The notes under the pieces: generated by a model
What the model saw: only the letters and a program-made list of their open reading frames with translations
Databases searched by the model: none
Told to the model about the DNA's origin: nothing
Shown: one piece after another, positions 5,799 to 6,902 of the stretch
How positions within the stretch are numbered: position 1 is the stretch's first letter
How the letters are laid out: every line of letters starts with the position of its first letter
Translations under genes and position numbers: made by a program
Assembly (NCBI GenBank): GCA_900549675.1
Contig: URPG01000113.1
Span: 1 to 6,902 of the forward strand
Direction of reading: 5' to 3'
Origin: an uncultured Oscillospiraceae bacterium
Lineage (GTDB): Bacteria > Bacillota > Clostridia > Oscillospirales > Acutalibacteraceae
DNA: 6,902 nt

Positions 5799-6902
5799 AT
5801 GCAGGCAAAACTTTCTTTTAAAAATAATTTATCAATATTAATGATTTGTATGGTTACAAGCAATATGGTGGTGGGTTTTCCCCCTCAGCTCGGGCAGGAT
5901 ATTTGGATTGCTATTCTTATTTCCTTGGTTTTTTTCATTCCTTTGGCCCTCATGCGGGGAAGAATGATTAACATTATGCCCGATATGAATCTATACGACA
6001 TGGCAACCTATAGTTTAGGCAACGTAGCGGGGAAAATTGTTTCTGTAATCTTCGGTCTTTACTGTCTGTTTATGGTCAGTATTGTCACCTATTCTTTTAC
6101 GGAATTTATCCATTTAACCGCCTTATATAAAACCCCCTCTACTCTGATTATCCTATTATTTTTACTCTCCAGCCTGCATTTGGCTTTAAAAGGTATTAAG
6201 GTTATCGGCCAGTGGAGCACTATCGCTGTATTTGTAACACTGATAGTCTTAGTTTTTGTGACAATATCCTCACTGCCAAGAGCCAATTTTGACAATCTCC
6301 TGCCTATTGGCAACCATTCAATCGGTCAAATTCTAGACGGCAGCTCTCGTTTATCCGGAGTTCCCTTTGGCGAAGTGGCCATTGCCATGAGCTTCGCCCA
6401 CCGTATGCAAAAAGGGAAAACAGCTTATGCTACTCAAATTTTTTCAATTATTTTAGCTACCCTTTACCTCTGCATACTCTCCCTCAGAAACTGCGCGGTA
6501 CTCAGTCCGGAGCTTTTGCAAACCACTCTTTTTCAAAATTACAAAGCGGTATCGCTCATTAAAATCAGTGATTTTTTTGAACGCATTGAAGCGGTTGTAA
6601 CTTTGGTCTATATTCTTACTTCCATTAGTTATATTGCTCTTTTTTTATGCTCTGCCGCTAAATCTGCCAAAAAGGTACTCAATCTCTCCAACAGCAAAGG
6701 TTCTTTAATTCCTTTGGCGGCTTTGGCGCTTTGCATGAGTATCGCACCTTTTAATAATATTATTGACATGTTTGATTTTGTCCATGTTTATGATTGGTTT
6801 TCATTTATTCCCCAACTGGCTATCCCGCTTGCTATTTGGATTGGCGGCGAGATTAAATACAGAAAAAACAGAAAAAACAATCCGCTTTCCTCTATTGAGT
6901 CC
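5799..6902 (+). CDS. gerB: Spore germination receptor subunit B (GerAB-type permease), cut by the right edge
   Basis: This frame opens at ATG 5799 after AAAAGGAG (5783-5790, 8-base spacer) and stays open for 368 codons to the edge. GerB proteins are about 365 residues long, so nearly all of it is visible and only the last residues and stop are missing. It is an integral membrane protein of the APC-type spore permease family, with about ten hydrophobic segments, and is thought to hold the germinant-binding pocket. Recognisable features are a first helix running into VGFPPQLGQD (25-34), NLYDMATYSLG (64-74) after the second helix, SFTEFIHLTALYKTP (99-113, corresponding to the conserved acidic loop ending in Thr-Pro), PFGE (189-192), FFERIEA (259-265), and a C-terminal helix followed by a basic tail YRKNRKNN (354-361). 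It comes after gerA, gerC and the small gene, 36 bases downstream of the latter. No stop or frameshift is seen. Which germinant it binds is unknown. Confidence 0.95.
   Translation, partial: MQAKLSFKNNLSILMICMVTSNMVVGFPPQLGQDIWIAILISLVFFIPLALMRGRMINIMPDMNLYDMATYSLGNVAGKIVSVIFGLYCLFMVSIVTYSFTEFIHLTALYKTPSTLIILLFLLSSLHLALKGIKVIGQWSTIAVFVTLIVLVFVTISSLPRANFDNLLPIGNHSIGQILDGSSRLSGVPFGEVAIAMSFAHRMQKGKTAYATQIFSIILATLYLCILSLRNCAVLSPELLQTTLFQNYKAVSLIKISDFFERIEAVVTLVYILTSISYIALFLCSAAKSAKKVLNLSNSKGSLIPLAALALCMSIAPFNNIIDMFDFVHVYDWFSFIPQLAIPLAIWIGGEIKYRKNRKNNPLSSIES

Overview
The window comes from an endospore-forming, low-to-moderate-GC Firmicute, most likely a member of the Clostridia. The evidence is the spore germinant-receptor operon on the right half (gerA, gerC and gerB family genes), Gram-positive style AAGGAG ribosome binding sites, a lipoprotein lipobox, and AT-rich intergenic DNA. 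I cannot name the species.

The left half is on the minus strand, and its genes are read from about 2505 down to 1. First comes an OmpR/PhoB-type response regulator (1813-2505). Fifty bases later comes a membrane sensor histidine kinase (182-1762). An 11-base overlap leads into a third gene that runs off the left edge (1-192). Only 64 acidic, polar residues of the third protein are visible. An HtrA/DegP-type serine protease is a plausible identity from composition and context, but no catalytic domain is in view.

A 177-base AT-rich region (2506-2682) separates the two divergent transcription units. It holds a good rightward promoter that reads as a forespore sigma-G site and almost equally well as a sigma-A site. 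It also holds two perfect inverted repeats built from TTATAAT/ATTATAA half-sites, one on each promoter side, and a run of nine A inside the promoter spacer.

The right half is on the plus strand and is one apparent operon: gerA (2683-4233), gerC lipoprotein (4264-5547), a 70-residue two-helix membrane protein (5550-5762), and gerB (5799 to the right edge). The first, second and fourth genes encode the A, C and B subunits of a Ger-type nutrient receptor of the spore inner membrane. The small protein matches the general form of the 'D' subunits that accompany some receptors. The gene order A-C-D-B differs from the classical A-B-C order of Bacillus.

All genes look intact apart from the two cut by the window edges. 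I found no RNA gene, mobile element, CRISPR array or intrinsic terminator, and no gene-free stretch over 300 bases. I see no clearly new system. The points most worth a second look are the divergent control region, the small D-like subunit with its unusual gene order, and the charged linker in the C subunit.
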